Positions 34,815-43,540 of a DNA stretch of 64,000 nucleotides are shown here, piece by piece. Location of the stretch: contig NZ_WIBF01000004.1 of the NCBI RefSeq assembly GCF_009496005.1, forward strand, positions 124,001 to 188,000. The letters run 5' to 3'. A model generated the notes under the pieces. It did not search any database. It saw only the letters and a list, made by a program, of their open reading frames with translations, and had not been told where the DNA came from. Positions within the stretch are counted from its first letter, which is position 1, and the number at the start of each line of letters is the position of its first letter. The DNA is from Tritonibacter litoralis. Lineage in GTDB: Bacteria; Pseudomonadota; Alphaproteobacteria; Rhodobacterales; Rhodobacteraceae. Position numbers and translations under genes: made by a program.

Positions 34815-37109
34815 ATGTCTCCAGCCACCTGTCCGGTCGCCAAACATGAAAGAAGATACAGCCCTGTTGGCCTGCTGCAACGCTATGCCGGTCACAAGGT
34901 AGACCATCTTAATACGCGGCTTTTGTTTGCCGTCGGGTGGTGCAGTTTTGTTGCTGTCATGGCGTCTTTTGAAATCGCGATGATTTGTCTGGCGCTTGTC
35001 GTCGCGGGAGATCTGGTCGAGACGTATTTTATGCGCCGTTTGTCCGCAGCTCGCATTGACGAGATTGATGAACAGCGCGCAAAGCGTATCAGCATAGCTG
35101 CAGGCACGTTTGACGCTGTTTGCTTTGTTATTGCTGCCAGTTTGCCGACTTACCTTTGCTGTCTAGAGCCCGAGTATGGGCACGCGCATTGGAAGCCTAT
35201 TTTCTCTATCTATTTGTTGATGGGCGCCGGGATCGCACATTTGATGTTTGTGCCGCTGAATCCCATAGGTGTTATCATTCGTGCGGTTATCTATTTTGTC
35301 GTACCCTTGGGGATTTTGGTATCCGGTGGGCCCCATCATGAATTTGGGTATTACGCCCACGAGTTGGATATTGGCGGGGTTGTTATTTTTGCCCTCACGT
35401 CCATTTGGATCGCCCGGCTGGTACAATCCCGCCACGTCCGCCGCCTCCAGACCGAGCTCAAGCAGGCCCGCCAACAACGTGAGCTACAAAACGCTTATGC
35501 GCAGATGTATTCGCAACAAGTTGAAGCCCGCCGGTTGGCATTGGTTGCCGAGAGCGCCAATGACAGTGTGATGATCATCAACCGAGATTTTCGGATCACA
35601 TGGGTGAACGAAAGCTTTACACGCATAACGGGATACACGGCAAAGGACGCAATCGGCCAACGACCGGCGGATTTGTTAAATTGTGATGAAACCGACCTGG
35701 ATGAGGTCGCTGATATGAACGCGCGGCTTATCAAAGGTGATACGGTTCGAACCGTGCTGTTCAGCCGCCGTAAAGATGGCCGGAGGATCTGGCTCGAAAC
35801 CAGCCAAGTGCCAATGCTGAACGCCGCAGGTGAGCTGGAGACGCTTATTGCCGTCGAGCGGGACATCACAGCCACCAAAGAGCATGAAAAAGAGCTTGAG
35901 GAAGCCCGCCGCGCCGCCGAAGAAGGGGCCCGAACCAAGGCCGAATTCCTGGCCACGATGAGCCATGAGATCCGCACGCCGTTGAACGGTGTCATTGGCA
36001 TGACCCAGCTGCTGGAACATACGCAGCTTGACGAAGACCAGCGAAAATACGCGGAAACCATCCACAGCTCTGCACGGTCGTTGCTGGCGCTGATCAATGA
36101 CGTTTTGGAATTGTCCAAGATGGATGCGCGCGATGTCACCCTGACGCCGACCAATTTTGATGTGCGGCGCTGTTTTGAAAATACGATCGACCTGCTGAAA
36201 CCTCTGGCGCAGGAGAAATCAATTTACTTCGAGCTCGATGTGGCTTCGGATGTGCCAGAGGTTCTGCATGGCGATGACCGCCGCATCACTCAGATATTGA
36301 TGAATGTGGTTGGTAATGCACTAAAGTTCACGGCCAAAGGTGGCGTACGGGTGGTTGTGGATGTCAGTGGTACGCCCAAAGCTCCAAAGTTGAACTTCCA
36401 TGTGTTTGATACCGGCATCGGCATCCCCGAAGAGCTGCAGGCCCGGATTTTTGAACGGTTTTCCCAAGCCGACACGGCGATTTCCCGCAAATTTGGCGGC
36501 ACCGGACTGGGGCTGACGATCTCACAACGGTTGGCACATGCGATGGGGGGAACAATAACCGTGTCCTCGGCCGAAGGGCAGGGCTCCTGTTTCACCACTC
36601 AGCTGCAACTGGCCCCGGCCTGTCAGCTTGCTGAGGTGCCCGAAAAAAGAAGCCCGCAGGAGGTCGACCTCAATGGCGCGCGGATCCTGGTTGCAGATGA
36701 TAATCAGGTGAACCGGCTCTTGGTTCAGAAATTCCTCAAAGGCACAGGGGCGCAGCTGTGTTTCGCTGTGGACGGGCAAGAGGCCATTGACCGCACAATC
36801 GAGCTGGAACCGCAGGTGATATTGATGGATTTGTCGATGCCGAATGTGAGCGGGCTTGAGGCGACGCAGAGCATTCGCCAATCCAGCGTGCCCCAGCCTT
36901 ATATCATTGCGGTCACAGCCAATGCCTTTGACGAAGATCGGGACGCCTGTTTGAAGGCGGGCATGGATGAGTTCCTGTCTAAACCCGTGAGCCGACAACA
37001 ACTTGTCGAGAGCTTGGTGCTGGCCTTTTCCCAGCATGACCTCGGCACACCCCTTTCTCTTTGCGCCGAACCCGGAGCTGCCTTACAAACGGAGAAAACG
37101 GTCAGGTAG
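34815..37109 (+). CDS. Membrane hybrid sensor histidine kinase (PAS-HisKA-HATPase-REC)
   Basis: A 764-residue sensor. Residues 37-202 hold five or six hydrophobic helices, 205-240 a coiled coil, 240-355 a PAS domain (ESANDSVMIINRDFRITWVN), 375-445 the HisKA dimerisation helix with His384 ([12 protein letters not shown]), 485-600 the ATPase ([27 protein letters not shown]), and 622-740 a receiver with Asp672 (ILMDLSMPN). ATG 34815 is preferred to GTG 34791, whose Shine-Dalgarno is too close. pncB begins 6 bases after the stop, and pncA ends 72 bases before the start, so it is part of the NAD salvage unit. Signal and target are unknown; no separate response regulator is adjacent. Confidence 0.88.
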   Translation: MSPATCPVAKHERRYSPVGLLQRYAGHKVDHLNTRLLFAVGWCSFVAVMASFEIAMICLALVVAGDLVETYFMRRLSAARIDEIDEQRAKRISIAAGTFDAVCFVIAASLPTYLCCLEPEYGHAHWKPIFSIYLLMGAGIAHLMFVPLNPIGVIIRAVIYFVVPLGILVSGGPHHEFGYYAHELDIGGVVIFALTSIWIARLVQSRHVRRLQTELKQARQQRELQNAYAQMYSQQVEARRLALVAESANDSVMIINRDFRITWVNESFTRITGYTAKDAIGQRPADLLNCDETDLDEVADMNARLIKGDTVRTVLFSRRKDGRRIWLETSQVPMLNAAGELETLIAVERDITATKEHEKELEEARRAAEEGARTKAEFLATMSHEIRTPLNGVIGMTQLLEHTQLDEDQRKYAETIHSSARSLLALINDVLELSKMDARDVTLTPTNFDVRRCFENTIDLLKPLAQEKSIYFELDVASDVPEVLHGDDRRITQILMNVVGNALKFTAKGGVRVVVDVSGTPKAPKLNFHVFDTGIGIPEELQARIFERFSQADTAISRKFGGTGLGLTISQRLAHAMGGTITVSSAEGQGSCFTTQLQLAPACQLAEVPEKRSPQEVDLNGARILVADDNQVNRLLVQKFLKGTGAQLCFAVDGQEAIDRTIELEPQVILMDLSMPNVSGLEATQSIRQSSVPQPYIIAVTANAFDEDRDACLKAGMDEFLSKPVSRQQLVESLVLAFSQHDLGTPLSLCAEPGAALQTEKTVR

Positions 37110-37115
37110 GGCGAC

Positions 37116-38408
37116 ATGGTGGATATCGCGACACGGGTCTACAATCACAAATGGAAGATCGATCCGATTGTCCGATCCTTGATCGACACGGATTTCTACA
37201 AACTTCTGATGTGTCAGTCGGTGTTTCGCAACCGACCAGACGCACAGGTGCGGTTCTCGCTGATCAACCGATCGCAGGATGTGCCGCTGGCCCAGTTGAT
37301 CGACGAAGGTGAACTGCGTGAACAGCTGGACCATATCCGCTCTCTGTCCTTGTCACGCGGCGAAAGCACCTGGCTGCGCGGCAATACGTTTTATGGCAAA
37401 CGCCAGATGTTCCGCTCTGATTTTATGGAGTGGTTTGAGAACCTGCGGCTGCCCCCTTACGAGTTGGAGCGCAAGGGCGACCAATACGAGCTGACCTTTG
37501 AAGGCAAATGGCACGAGGTCATGTTGTGGGAAATCCCGGCACTGGCAGTGCTGATGGAACTGCGCTCGCGTGCGGTGCTGGACCAGATGGGCCGGTTTGA
37601 ACTGCAGGTGCTGTATGCGCGCGCAATGACCCGGGTTTGGGAGAAAATCGAGCGTCTGCGTCAGATTGATGGACTGTCGGTTGCAGATTTCGGCACCCGC
37701 CGCCGTCACGGGTTCCTGTGGCAGGACTGGTGCGTACAAGCGATGATCGAAGGGTTGGGGCCGCGGTTTACCGGCACATCAAATTGTTTGATCGCCATGC
37801 GTCGCGAAGTTGAGGCGATCGGCACCAATGCCCATGAGTTGCCAATGGTTTATTCGGCGTTGGCAGCGGATGACGCCGCCCTGGCAAAGGCCCCTTATGA
37901 GGTTCTGTCGGATTGGCATGAGGAACACGACGGCAACCTGCGTATTATTCTGCCGGATACTTACGGCACCCAAGGATTCCTGGATCGGGCACCGGGCTGG
38001 TTGGCCGGGTGGACAGGCATTCGCATTGACAGTGGTGACCCGGCATCAGGAGCCGAGACCGCGATCCGCTGGTGGATCGAACGGGGGGAGGATCCAACGC
38101 AGAAACGGGTCATTTTCTCGGATGGGTTGGATGTGACCAAAATGGAAGAGTTACACGCCCAGTTTGCGGGCCGTGTGCAGGTCTCGTTTGGCTGGGGCAC
38201 ATTGTTGACCAATGATTTCCGCGGTCTAGTTCCTGATGATCGCCTCGCGCCGTTCTCGCTGGTCTGCAAAGCAGTGTCCGCCAATGGCAAACCCACGGTC
38301 AAGCTGTCGGACAATCCACAAAAGGCGATGGGCCCCGCAGATGAAATCGCGCGCTACAAACGTGTGTTCAACGTCGGACGCCAAGACAGTTTTGAGGTGG
38401 TTGTTTAA
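37116..38408 (+). CDS. pncB: Nicotinate phosphoribosyltransferase
   Basis: PncB makes nicotinate mononucleotide from nicotinate and PRPP, the step after PncA. The 430-residue product has the family blocks SLIDTDFYKLLMCQSVF, DFGTRRRHGFLWQDW, FTGTSNCLIAMR, IGTNAHELPM with the likely phosphorylated His, and IRIDSGDP for PRPP. The ATG at 37116 overlaps the tail of the kinase by position only, with a 6-base gap. Downstream is the structured repeat at 38429. Confidence 0.95.
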   Translation: MVDIATRVYNHKWKIDPIVRSLIDTDFYKLLMCQSVFRNRPDAQVRFSLINRSQDVPLAQLIDEGELREQLDHIRSLSLSRGESTWLRGNTFYGKRQMFRSDFMEWFENLRLPPYELERKGDQYELTFEGKWHEVMLWEIPALAVLMELRSRAVLDQMGRFELQVLYARAMTRVWEKIERLRQIDGLSVADFGTRRRHGFLWQDWCVQAMIEGLGPRFTGTSNCLIAMRREVEAIGTNAHELPMVYSALAADDAALAKAPYEVLSDWHEEHDGNLRIILPDTYGTQGFLDRAPGWLAGWTGIRIDSGDPASGAETAIRWWIERGEDPTQKRVIFSDGLDVTKMEELHAQFAGRVQVSFGWGTLLTNDFRGLVPDDRLAPFSLVCKAVSANGKPTVKLSDNPQKAMGPADEIARYKRVFNVGRQDSFEVVV

Positions 38409-38428
38409 CCGCAGCCGGGCAAGGGGGA

Positions 38429-38509
38429 GCTCCCGCGCGTCTGGTCTGCATTAAAAATGCATCCCCATCCTCTTGGGCCAGGCAGGCCGCGCCGAAGGCG
38501 CGGCCTGCC
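38429..38509 (+). repeat. Structured dispersed element, copy A
   Basis: In order: GCTCCCGCGCGTC, an AT-rich hairpin TGCATT-AAA-AATGCA (38447-38461), the block TTGGGCCAGGCAG, and a perfect 13-bp GC-rich hairpin (38481-38493 with 38497-38509, loop GAA). A second copy with the same order stands at 46090-46164. It lies between the 3' ends of pncB and the GNAT gene. No T-tract follows, so it is not a standard terminator. Confidence 0.8.
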
Positions 38510-38553
38510 CCCCGGCGACGCGCATCGCGCGGCGCAAAACCTCTGACCTTGTA

Positions 38554-39114
38554 TCAGGTGATACCGGGCTTAACGCAAAAGCTGAAGCTCTTGCTTTGAC
38601 GGCTGGTAAATGGCGCGCCGGTGGCCACATTCTCCACATTGGCAAGCGAACTCAGGCAGGTGCCCCAAAAGGCTGCCGCGGCCAGGGACGTGCTGGATAC
38701 GCCCATTCGCCAGCGCCCCGGAAACCGTGCAAACAGATGGCGCGCAGCCCGTTGGCCATACCCGTGGCGGCGGTGCTCCGGAAATATGGTGAAATCCGAC
38801 AATTCGTGTTGCCCTTCGGGAAGGTGCAAAACCACGGCAAACCCGATCTCGCGCCCGGCATGGAGCAGCCAGAACGCGTCATGATCGGCGCGGTTCAAGG
38901 CGCGTTTGCTTTTCTTGATCGCATCAGAAACGGTCTGAGGATCGCTTTCCCCAAGATAGCGTGAAAACAGCGGCAGGAACCGCAAGGCCTCTTGTGGTGC
39001 GATGGGCCGCAGAACCAAACCGTCAACAGGCGATCGATCTGCCTGCACGCCCGTCGGAGTGTGCTGGAGAGACGTCAGATGCGTCGGTGCGGTCGTCGGT
39101 GGGCTGCTGCGCAA
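38554..39114 (-). CDS. GNAT-family N-acetyltransferase
   Basis: A protein of up to 186 residues with the GNAT fold: LHAGREIGFAVVLHLPEG, the motif A region DFTIFPEHRRHGYGQRA that binds the acetyl-CoA pyrophosphate, and a C-terminal strand containing AAFWGTCLSSLANVE. The first 30 residues are Thr- and Pro-rich and probably not conserved. The frame's first start is TTG at 39114 with no clear ribosome-binding site, and other TTG or GTG codons up to about 39020 are possible, so the 5' end is uncertain. Substrate unknown. Convergent with pncB. Confidence 0.7.
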   Translation of the reverse strand: MRSSPPTTAPTHLTSLQHTPTGVQADRSPVDGLVLRPIAPQEALRFLPLFSRYLGESDPQTVSDAIKKSKRALNRADHDAFWLLHAGREIGFAVVLHLPEGQHELSDFTIFPEHRRHGYGQRAARHLFARFPGRWRMGVSSTSLAAAAFWGTCLSSLANVENVATGAPFTSRQSKSFSFCVKPGIT

Positions 39115-39247
39115 GTCTATGGACCCGGTGTTAAATGTCGAATCGTCGGCTCACAGTGCCGATAGCGCATTGGAGCCTAAGGCAAAGTGATTAACTCCGG
39201 CTGTAAAAGCAGTTTGGATCACGACGCGCTCGGGTTAGATCCAGACT

Positions 39248-40366
39248 ATGCTTCATGATCCGCTCTTTATCGGCCACGATATTTACCGCCTCTCCAGCTA
39301 TGGCAAAAGCCACCCTTTGCGCGTGCCACGGGTGTCGTCGGTGATGGACTTGTCCCGCGCCTTGGGCTGGCTGCCGCCCTCGGCCTTTCGGCGCGCGCCG
39401 CGGGCAAAACCCCGTGCGTTGGAGGCCTGGCATCACCCGGACTATATCGCTGCGCTGGTGGCCGCCGAACAGGCGCAACAGGTCACAGAAGACACCCGCA
39501 AGCGGCATCAGCTGGGCACCCATTCCAACCCCGTCTTTGCCGAGATGTTCCGCCGCCCGGCCACCTCAGCCGGGGCGTCCATTCTGGCGGGTGAGCTTTT
39601 GGCCCGGGGGGGGCAGGTCTATAACCCCGCGGGCGGGACCCACCACGGGATGCCGGACCGGGCCAATGGGTTCTGCTATTTGAACGATCCGGTCTTGGCG
39701 ATTTTGTCCTTGCGCCATCAAGGTGTGCGCCGGGTGGTCTATGTGGACATCGACGCACATCACCCGGATGGGGTGGAGGTGGGTTTTCAAGGGGATCCGG
39801 AGGTTCTTATGATCTCCATCCACGAAGACAATCTGTGGCCACGGACCGGCGGCGTGCAGGAGACTGCAGGCGGATCGGCGGTCAACTTGCCGGTGCCACG
39901 TGGGTTCAACGACAGCGAAATGGCCCTGGCGCGGGAGGCTTTGGTTTTACCCCTGGTACAGCGGTTCGAGCCAGAGGCGATTATCCTGCAATGCGGAGCG
40001 GACGCGGTGGTTGAAGATCCGCTGGCGCATCTTGCCCTGTCCAACAATGCGCATTGGGCGTTTCTGGACCATCTGATGGGGGTGGCCCCCCGCCTGCTGG
40101 TTCTGGGTGGCGGCGGCTATAACCCCTGGTCGGTGGCACGACTGTGGACGGGAATTTGGGGCACGCTCAACGGGTTTGATATCCCAGCCCTATTGCCCGA
40201 ACCAGCCCAGGCTGTTTTGCGGCAGCTGCGGTTTGATGGCCACCGGCTGGGGCGCAATCCGCCAGAGCATTGGTTTACAACGCTGCGGGACGCGCCGCGC
40301 AATGGGCCGATCAGCGACGAGGTCGCCGAGCGAATTGCGTTTTTGCAGGCCCGCCACCAGCTGTGA
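39248..40366 (+). CDS. Histone deacetylase-like amidohydrolase
   Basis: A 372-residue member of the arginase/deacetylase superfamily (HDAC, AcuC, acetylpolyamine amidohydrolase). The catalytic and zinc blocks are present: GGTHHGMPDRANGFCYLND (the His pair), YVDIDAHHPDGVE (zinc Asp and His), LQCGADAV (zinc Asp) and the terminal GGGGYN. The usual DAHHGDG reads DAHHPDG. Substrates may be acetylated proteins, polyamines or small molecules; context gives no hint. It starts at ATG 39248 with a weak ribosome-binding site and ends before a strong terminator. Confidence 0.88.
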   Translation: MLHDPLFIGHDIYRLSSYGKSHPLRVPRVSSVMDLSRALGWLPPSAFRRAPRAKPRALEAWHHPDYIAALVAAEQAQQVTEDTRKRHQLGTHSNPVFAEMFRRPATSAGASILAGELLARGGQVYNPAGGTHHGMPDRANGFCYLNDPVLAILSLRHQGVRRVVYVDIDAHHPDGVEVGFQGDPEVLMISIHEDNLWPRTGGVQETAGGSAVNLPVPRGFNDSEMALAREALVLPLVQRFEPEAIILQCGADAVVEDPLAHLALSNNAHWAFLDHLMGVAPRLLVLGGGGYNPWSVARLWTGIWGTLNGFDIPALLPEPAQAVLRQLRFDGHRLGRNPPEHWFTTLRDAPRNGPISDEVAERIAFLQARHQL

Positions 40367-40448
40367 TCACAGGAAAAGGCGTCATTTGACGCAACGCCCC
40401 GTATTTTTACGGAACCCTTTGAAGGTGCGGCCAAAGGGCTCAAATCAG

Positions 40449-40492
40449 AAAAGCCCACAGCGGGTAAACCCCTGTTTGGGTGGGGCTTTTTT
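40449..40492. terminator. Intrinsic terminator after HDAC-like gene
   Basis: Outer stem AAAAGCCC/GGGCTTTT (40449-40456, 40483-40490) with further pairing inside (ACAG to CTGT), followed by T. The A-rich left side makes it usable on both strands. It lies 83 bases after the stop and separates the gene from panB. Confidence 0.82.
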
Positions 40493-40620
40493 ATGAGCCG
40501 CGATCAAACGGTCGGGTAACAATCTTGCGCTGCAGCGCAGCGGGGCGGCGTTTGAACCACTGGAATCTCCTGTCCAAAATTGATAGGTCACCCCAACCGC
40601 AGCCGACTGGAGGACCGCCA

Positions 40621-41463
40621 ATGAGCGCGACGGCCCGCAAAAAAGCACCAAATGCTGATGACATTCGAGCCCGCAAAGGGGGGGAGCCCCTGGTCTGCTT
40701 GACCGCCTATACCACGCCAATGGCGGGTTTGATGGATCCTCATTGCGACATTGTTCTGGTTGGAGACAGCGTTGGTATGGTGTTGCATGGTCTGCCTTCG
40801 ACCCTGGCTGTGACGATGGAGATGATGATCATGCACGGGCAGGCGGTTGCCCGCGGCATTGAGAGATCCATGTTGGTGATCGACATGCCCTTTGCCTCAT
40901 ACGAGGAAGGACCGGCCCAGGCCTTTCGCAATGCGGCGCGTTTGATGGCGGAAACCGGCGCAGCGGCGGTCAAGCTGGAAGGTGGCGTCCATATGGAAGA
41001 GACCATCCGCTTCCTGACTCAGCGCGGCATTCCTGTGATGGCCCATATTGGTTTGACACCACAATCTGTGAACACATTGGGCGGATACAAGGTGCAGGGC
41101 CGGGATGCAGCCGCGGAACAGGTTCTGGCCGATGCCAAGGCGATTGAAGCGGCGGGGGCCTTTTCTGTTGTTCTGGAAAAACTGCCCGCTTCGCTTTCGG
41201 ATCGGATCACTGCTGAAATCGCGATCCCGACCATTGGGATTGGAGCTTCTGTAGGCTGTGACGGGCAGATCCTTGTGGTGGATGACATGCTGGGCTTTTT
41301 CACCGCCTTTAAGCCGAAATTTGTGAAACGCTATGCAGATCTTGGCCCGGCAGCCGAAGCGGCGATTGCGGAATATGCAGCCGAAGTGCGCGCGCGAAGC
41401 TTCCCGGCCCCTGAACATGTCTTTGCAGATCAGGCCCCTGCCAAAAAAGGGACAGCCTCATGA
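40621..41463 (+). CDS. panB: 3-methyl-2-oxobutanoate hydroxymethyltransferase
   Basis: PanB makes ketopantoate from alpha-ketoisovalerate and methylene-tetrahydrofolate, the first committed step to pantothenate and CoA. The 280-residue TIM barrel has [14 protein letters not shown], the metal site [36 protein letters not shown] and [15 protein letters not shown]. The ATG at 40621 has GGAGGACCGCC before it; the frame is open upstream into the terminator. Its TGA stop overlaps the panC ATG (ATGA). Confidence 0.97.
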   Translation: MSATARKKAPNADDIRARKGGEPLVCLTAYTTPMAGLMDPHCDIVLVGDSVGMVLHGLPSTLAVTMEMMIMHGQAVARGIERSMLVIDMPFASYEEGPAQAFRNAARLMAETGAAAVKLEGGVHMEETIRFLTQRGIPVMAHIGLTPQSVNTLGGYKVQGRDAAAEQVLADAKAIEAAGAFSVVLEKLPASLSDRITAEIAIPTIGIGASVGCDGQILVVDDMLGFFTAFKPKFVKRYADLGPAAEAAIAEYAAEVRARSFPAPEHVFADQAPAKKGTAS

Positions 41464-42311
41464 GCGCGCCAATTGTGCGCGCCCTTGCGGATCTGCGGGC
41501 GCAATATCAAACTTGGGTGCGAGCAGGTGAAACTGTGGGTGTTGTGCCCACAATGGGCGCGCTGCACCAAGGTCATCTGTCGCTGGTCCAAGCCGCCAAA
41601 GCGGCCTGTGACCGGGTGATTGTTACCATCTTCGTGAACCCCAAACAGTTCAACAGCCCGGAAGACCTGGCAAAATACCCCCGAACCGAAGACCAGGATG
41701 CGGCCAAGCTGGCGCCCTTTGATGTGGATGTGGTCTTTGTCCCCAACGCGGATGAGATCTATCCTGAGGGCTATGCAACCACGGTGTCTGTAACCGGAGT
41801 CAGCGACACATTGGAAGGGGCCTTCCGTCCCGGCCATTTTGACGGGGTGGCAACGGTGGTGGCCAAGCTGTTCCTGATGACCGGCGCGCACAAGGCGTTT
41901 TTTGGCGAGAAGGATTATCAGCAGCTGATGTTGGTGCGTCAGATGGCGCGGGATCTGAACATCCCGATCGAGGTGGTCGGCTGTCCCACTGTGCGCGAAG
42001 CCTCGGGCCTTGCGATGTCCTCACGCAATCTGCGCCTTGGTGATGCGGCCAAGGCCAAAGCCTGTGTTCTGTATCAACTGATGACCGCTGCAACGGCGCA
42101 ATTGGCGGAAGGCATGAATTGGGAAGAGGTTCAGAAATCCGCACTCACCGAACTGGCACAGGCCGGGTTTGGCGAGGTTGAGTATTTTGAACTGCGCTGC
42201 GCGGACACCTTGCAACCTGTGTCCGACCTTACAAAACCCGCGCGTCTTTTGGCGGCGGCCTGGCTGGATGGGGTTCGGCTGATCGACAATATTGCGGTGG
42301 CCTCTGCGTAA
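41460..42311 (+). CDS. panC: Pantothenate synthetase
   Basis: PanC joins pantoate and beta-alanine with ATP to pantothenate. The 283-residue product has the nucleotidyltransferase HIGH-like block [14 protein letters not shown], the IFVNPKQFN and [12 protein letters not shown] blocks, [11 protein letters not shown], and FGEKDYQQL. Its start overlaps the panB stop by 4 bases, so the two are coupled. panD is not in the window. Confidence 0.97.
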   Translation: MSAPIVRALADLRAQYQTWVRAGETVGVVPTMGALHQGHLSLVQAAKAACDRVIVTIFVNPKQFNSPEDLAKYPRTEDQDAAKLAPFDVDVVFVPNADEIYPEGYATTVSVTGVSDTLEGAFRPGHFDGVATVVAKLFLMTGAHKAFFGEKDYQQLMLVRQMARDLNIPIEVVGCPTVREASGLAMSSRNLRLGDAAKAKACVLYQLMTAATAQLAEGMNWEEVQKSALTELAQAGFGEVEYFELRCADTLQPVSDLTKPARLLAAAWLDGVRLIDNIAVASA

Positions 42312-42323
42312 ACGCGCGGCCGC

Positions 42324-42854
42324 TCAGATCTTGAGATCTGGGCCAAAAATCACATCGGCATAATCCGCCAAATAGATCTTGAGCCAGGGCGTGAAACGTT
42401 CCGGGTGGCGCGCGATCTCGGCCTGCAGGTCGTGATAATCCACCCAGCGGGTTTCCATAACTTCTTCGGGATTTGGCGTGACATTGATCACCCGGTGGGC
42501 GTGGGCCAGAAACACATCGACCTCTTCATGCTCGATCATGCCATTGCCGACATCTGCGCGGTATTCCAGCCGGTGCCGAAATTCGGGATAAAGGCCCCGA
42601 ATGCCCAGTTCTTCGCGCAGCCGCCGCATGGCGCAGGCCACGGGTTCCTCATCCCATTTGGGATGGGTGCAGCAGCTGTTCGCCCACAGACCGGGCGTGT
42701 GATATTTGCTGAGCGCGCGCCGCTGCATCAGGATTGCGCCGGATTTCACCACAAACACCGACACGGCTTTGTGGCGCAGACCCTTCTCATGGGCTGCGAC
42801 CTTGTCGACGGGTTGTAATTCTCCATTTACCCAAGCCGGGATGAGATGGCTCAT
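42324..42854 (-). CDS. idi: Isopentenyl-diphosphate delta-isomerase, type I
   Basis: Idi interconverts isopentenyl and dimethylallyl diphosphate. The 176-residue Nudix-fold enzyme has the catalytic Cys in NSCCTHPKWDEEP and the Glu-rich EHEEVDVFLAH block, with HKAVSVFVVKSGAILMQRR earlier. The start at 42854 (MSHLIPAWVNGE) fits the usual family beginning; the frame opens 12 codons earlier from a TTG. It is convergent with panC and does not share an operon with other isoprenoid genes here. Confidence 0.93.
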   Translation of the reverse strand: MSHLIPAWVNGELQPVDKVAAHEKGLRHKAVSVFVVKSGAILMQRRALSKYHTPGLWANSCCTHPKWDEEPVACAMRRLREELGIRGLYPEFRHRLEYRADVGNGMIEHEEVDVFLAHAHRVINVTPNPEEVMETRWVDYHDLQAEIARHPERFTPWLKIYLADYADVIFGPDLKI

Positions 42855-42940
42855 GTGCAGACGGGATCCAGAAGGGTTGCGCGTGCCCAAATGGGCAGGG
42901 TGAGGAGAAAAGGATAGCAGGAGAACAAGGCCCTCGGCAC

Positions 42941-42971
42941 AAGAAAAGCCGCGGCCCGTGGTCGCGGCTTT
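42941..42971 (-). terminator. Intrinsic terminator of the cytochrome c gene
   Basis: On the minus strand AAAGCCGCG pairs with CGCGGCTTT (9 bp) around a 9-base loop, then TTCTT. It lies 44 bases after the cytochrome stop and before idi. Confidence 0.85.
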
Positions 42972-43014
42972 GAGAAAATCACAGAACCCGCGTCATCCAA
43001 GCGGGTGGTCGGCC

Positions 43015-43428
43015 TTATTCGGCGGCGACACTTTCCAGATAGGCGTAAACATCCTCAGCGCCATTTTTCAGGCGGAAGGACATTTTGGATTTGGCTTTTG
43101 AATCGCCAGTTGCCTCTTTCAGATACCCATTGGGATCTGCGGTGAACGCCGCAAAGGACTCCATGTCCCAGGCCTGACCAGCTTCACCCGCCGCAATCAT
43201 CGACTTGCTGTATTTAAAGCCTTCTGCGGTGCCCAATGTACGTCCTGCAACGCCATAAAGGTTCGGACCGGTTTTGCCACCTTTGACGATGGTTTCACCT
43301 GCGTCCGAAACGATCATGTGGCAGGCTTTGCACTTCTTGAACCCTTTTTCGCCTTTGGCTGCATCTCCCGCATGTGCGGCAGAGCTGGCGAGCATGATCA
43401 GTCCAGCGACTGTTAAAATTCGTTTCAT
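43015..43428 (-). CDS. Periplasmic class I cytochrome c (c2/c550 type)
   Basis: A 137-residue electron carrier with a signal peptide (1-20, ending AAHA) and the haem motif CKACH (Cys33, Cys36, His37); Met116 in KSKMSFRL is the likely sixth ligand. NLYGVAGRTLG and FKYSKSM are conserved in c2/c550 cytochromes that carry electrons between bc1 complex and terminal oxidases or denitrification enzymes. A good promoter and ribosome-binding site (GGAG) precede it, and a terminator follows, so it is a single-gene unit. Confidence 0.92.
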   Translation of the reverse strand: MKRILTVAGLIMLASSAAHAGDAAKGEKGFKKCKACHMIVSDAGETIVKGGKTGPNLYGVAGRTLGTAEGFKYSKSMIAAGEAGQAWDMESFAAFTADPNGYLKEATGDSKAKSKMSFRLKNGAEDVYAYLESVAAE

Positions 43429-43460
43429 TTCAGCTTGCTCCAGTATATCCGGCTAGCTTC

Positions 43461-43489
43461 TATAAGGTCTGCAGGGGCATCAGAGTCAA
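43461..43489 (-). promoter_or_regulatory. Predicted promoter of the cytochrome c gene
   Basis: On the minus strand TTGACT (43489-43484) and CTTATA (43466-43461) are 17 bases apart, 32 bases upstream of the start codon. Confidence 0.65.
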
Positions 43490-43540
43490 CGCGACGTTGG
43501 TCGTGAAACCGTCACAACGGGGCAATTGGGACAATCTGTC

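Noticed and set aside
38481-38509. 13-bp GC-rich hairpin as a rho-independent terminator of pncB
   Set aside because: No T-run on either side; it belongs to the dispersed structured element.
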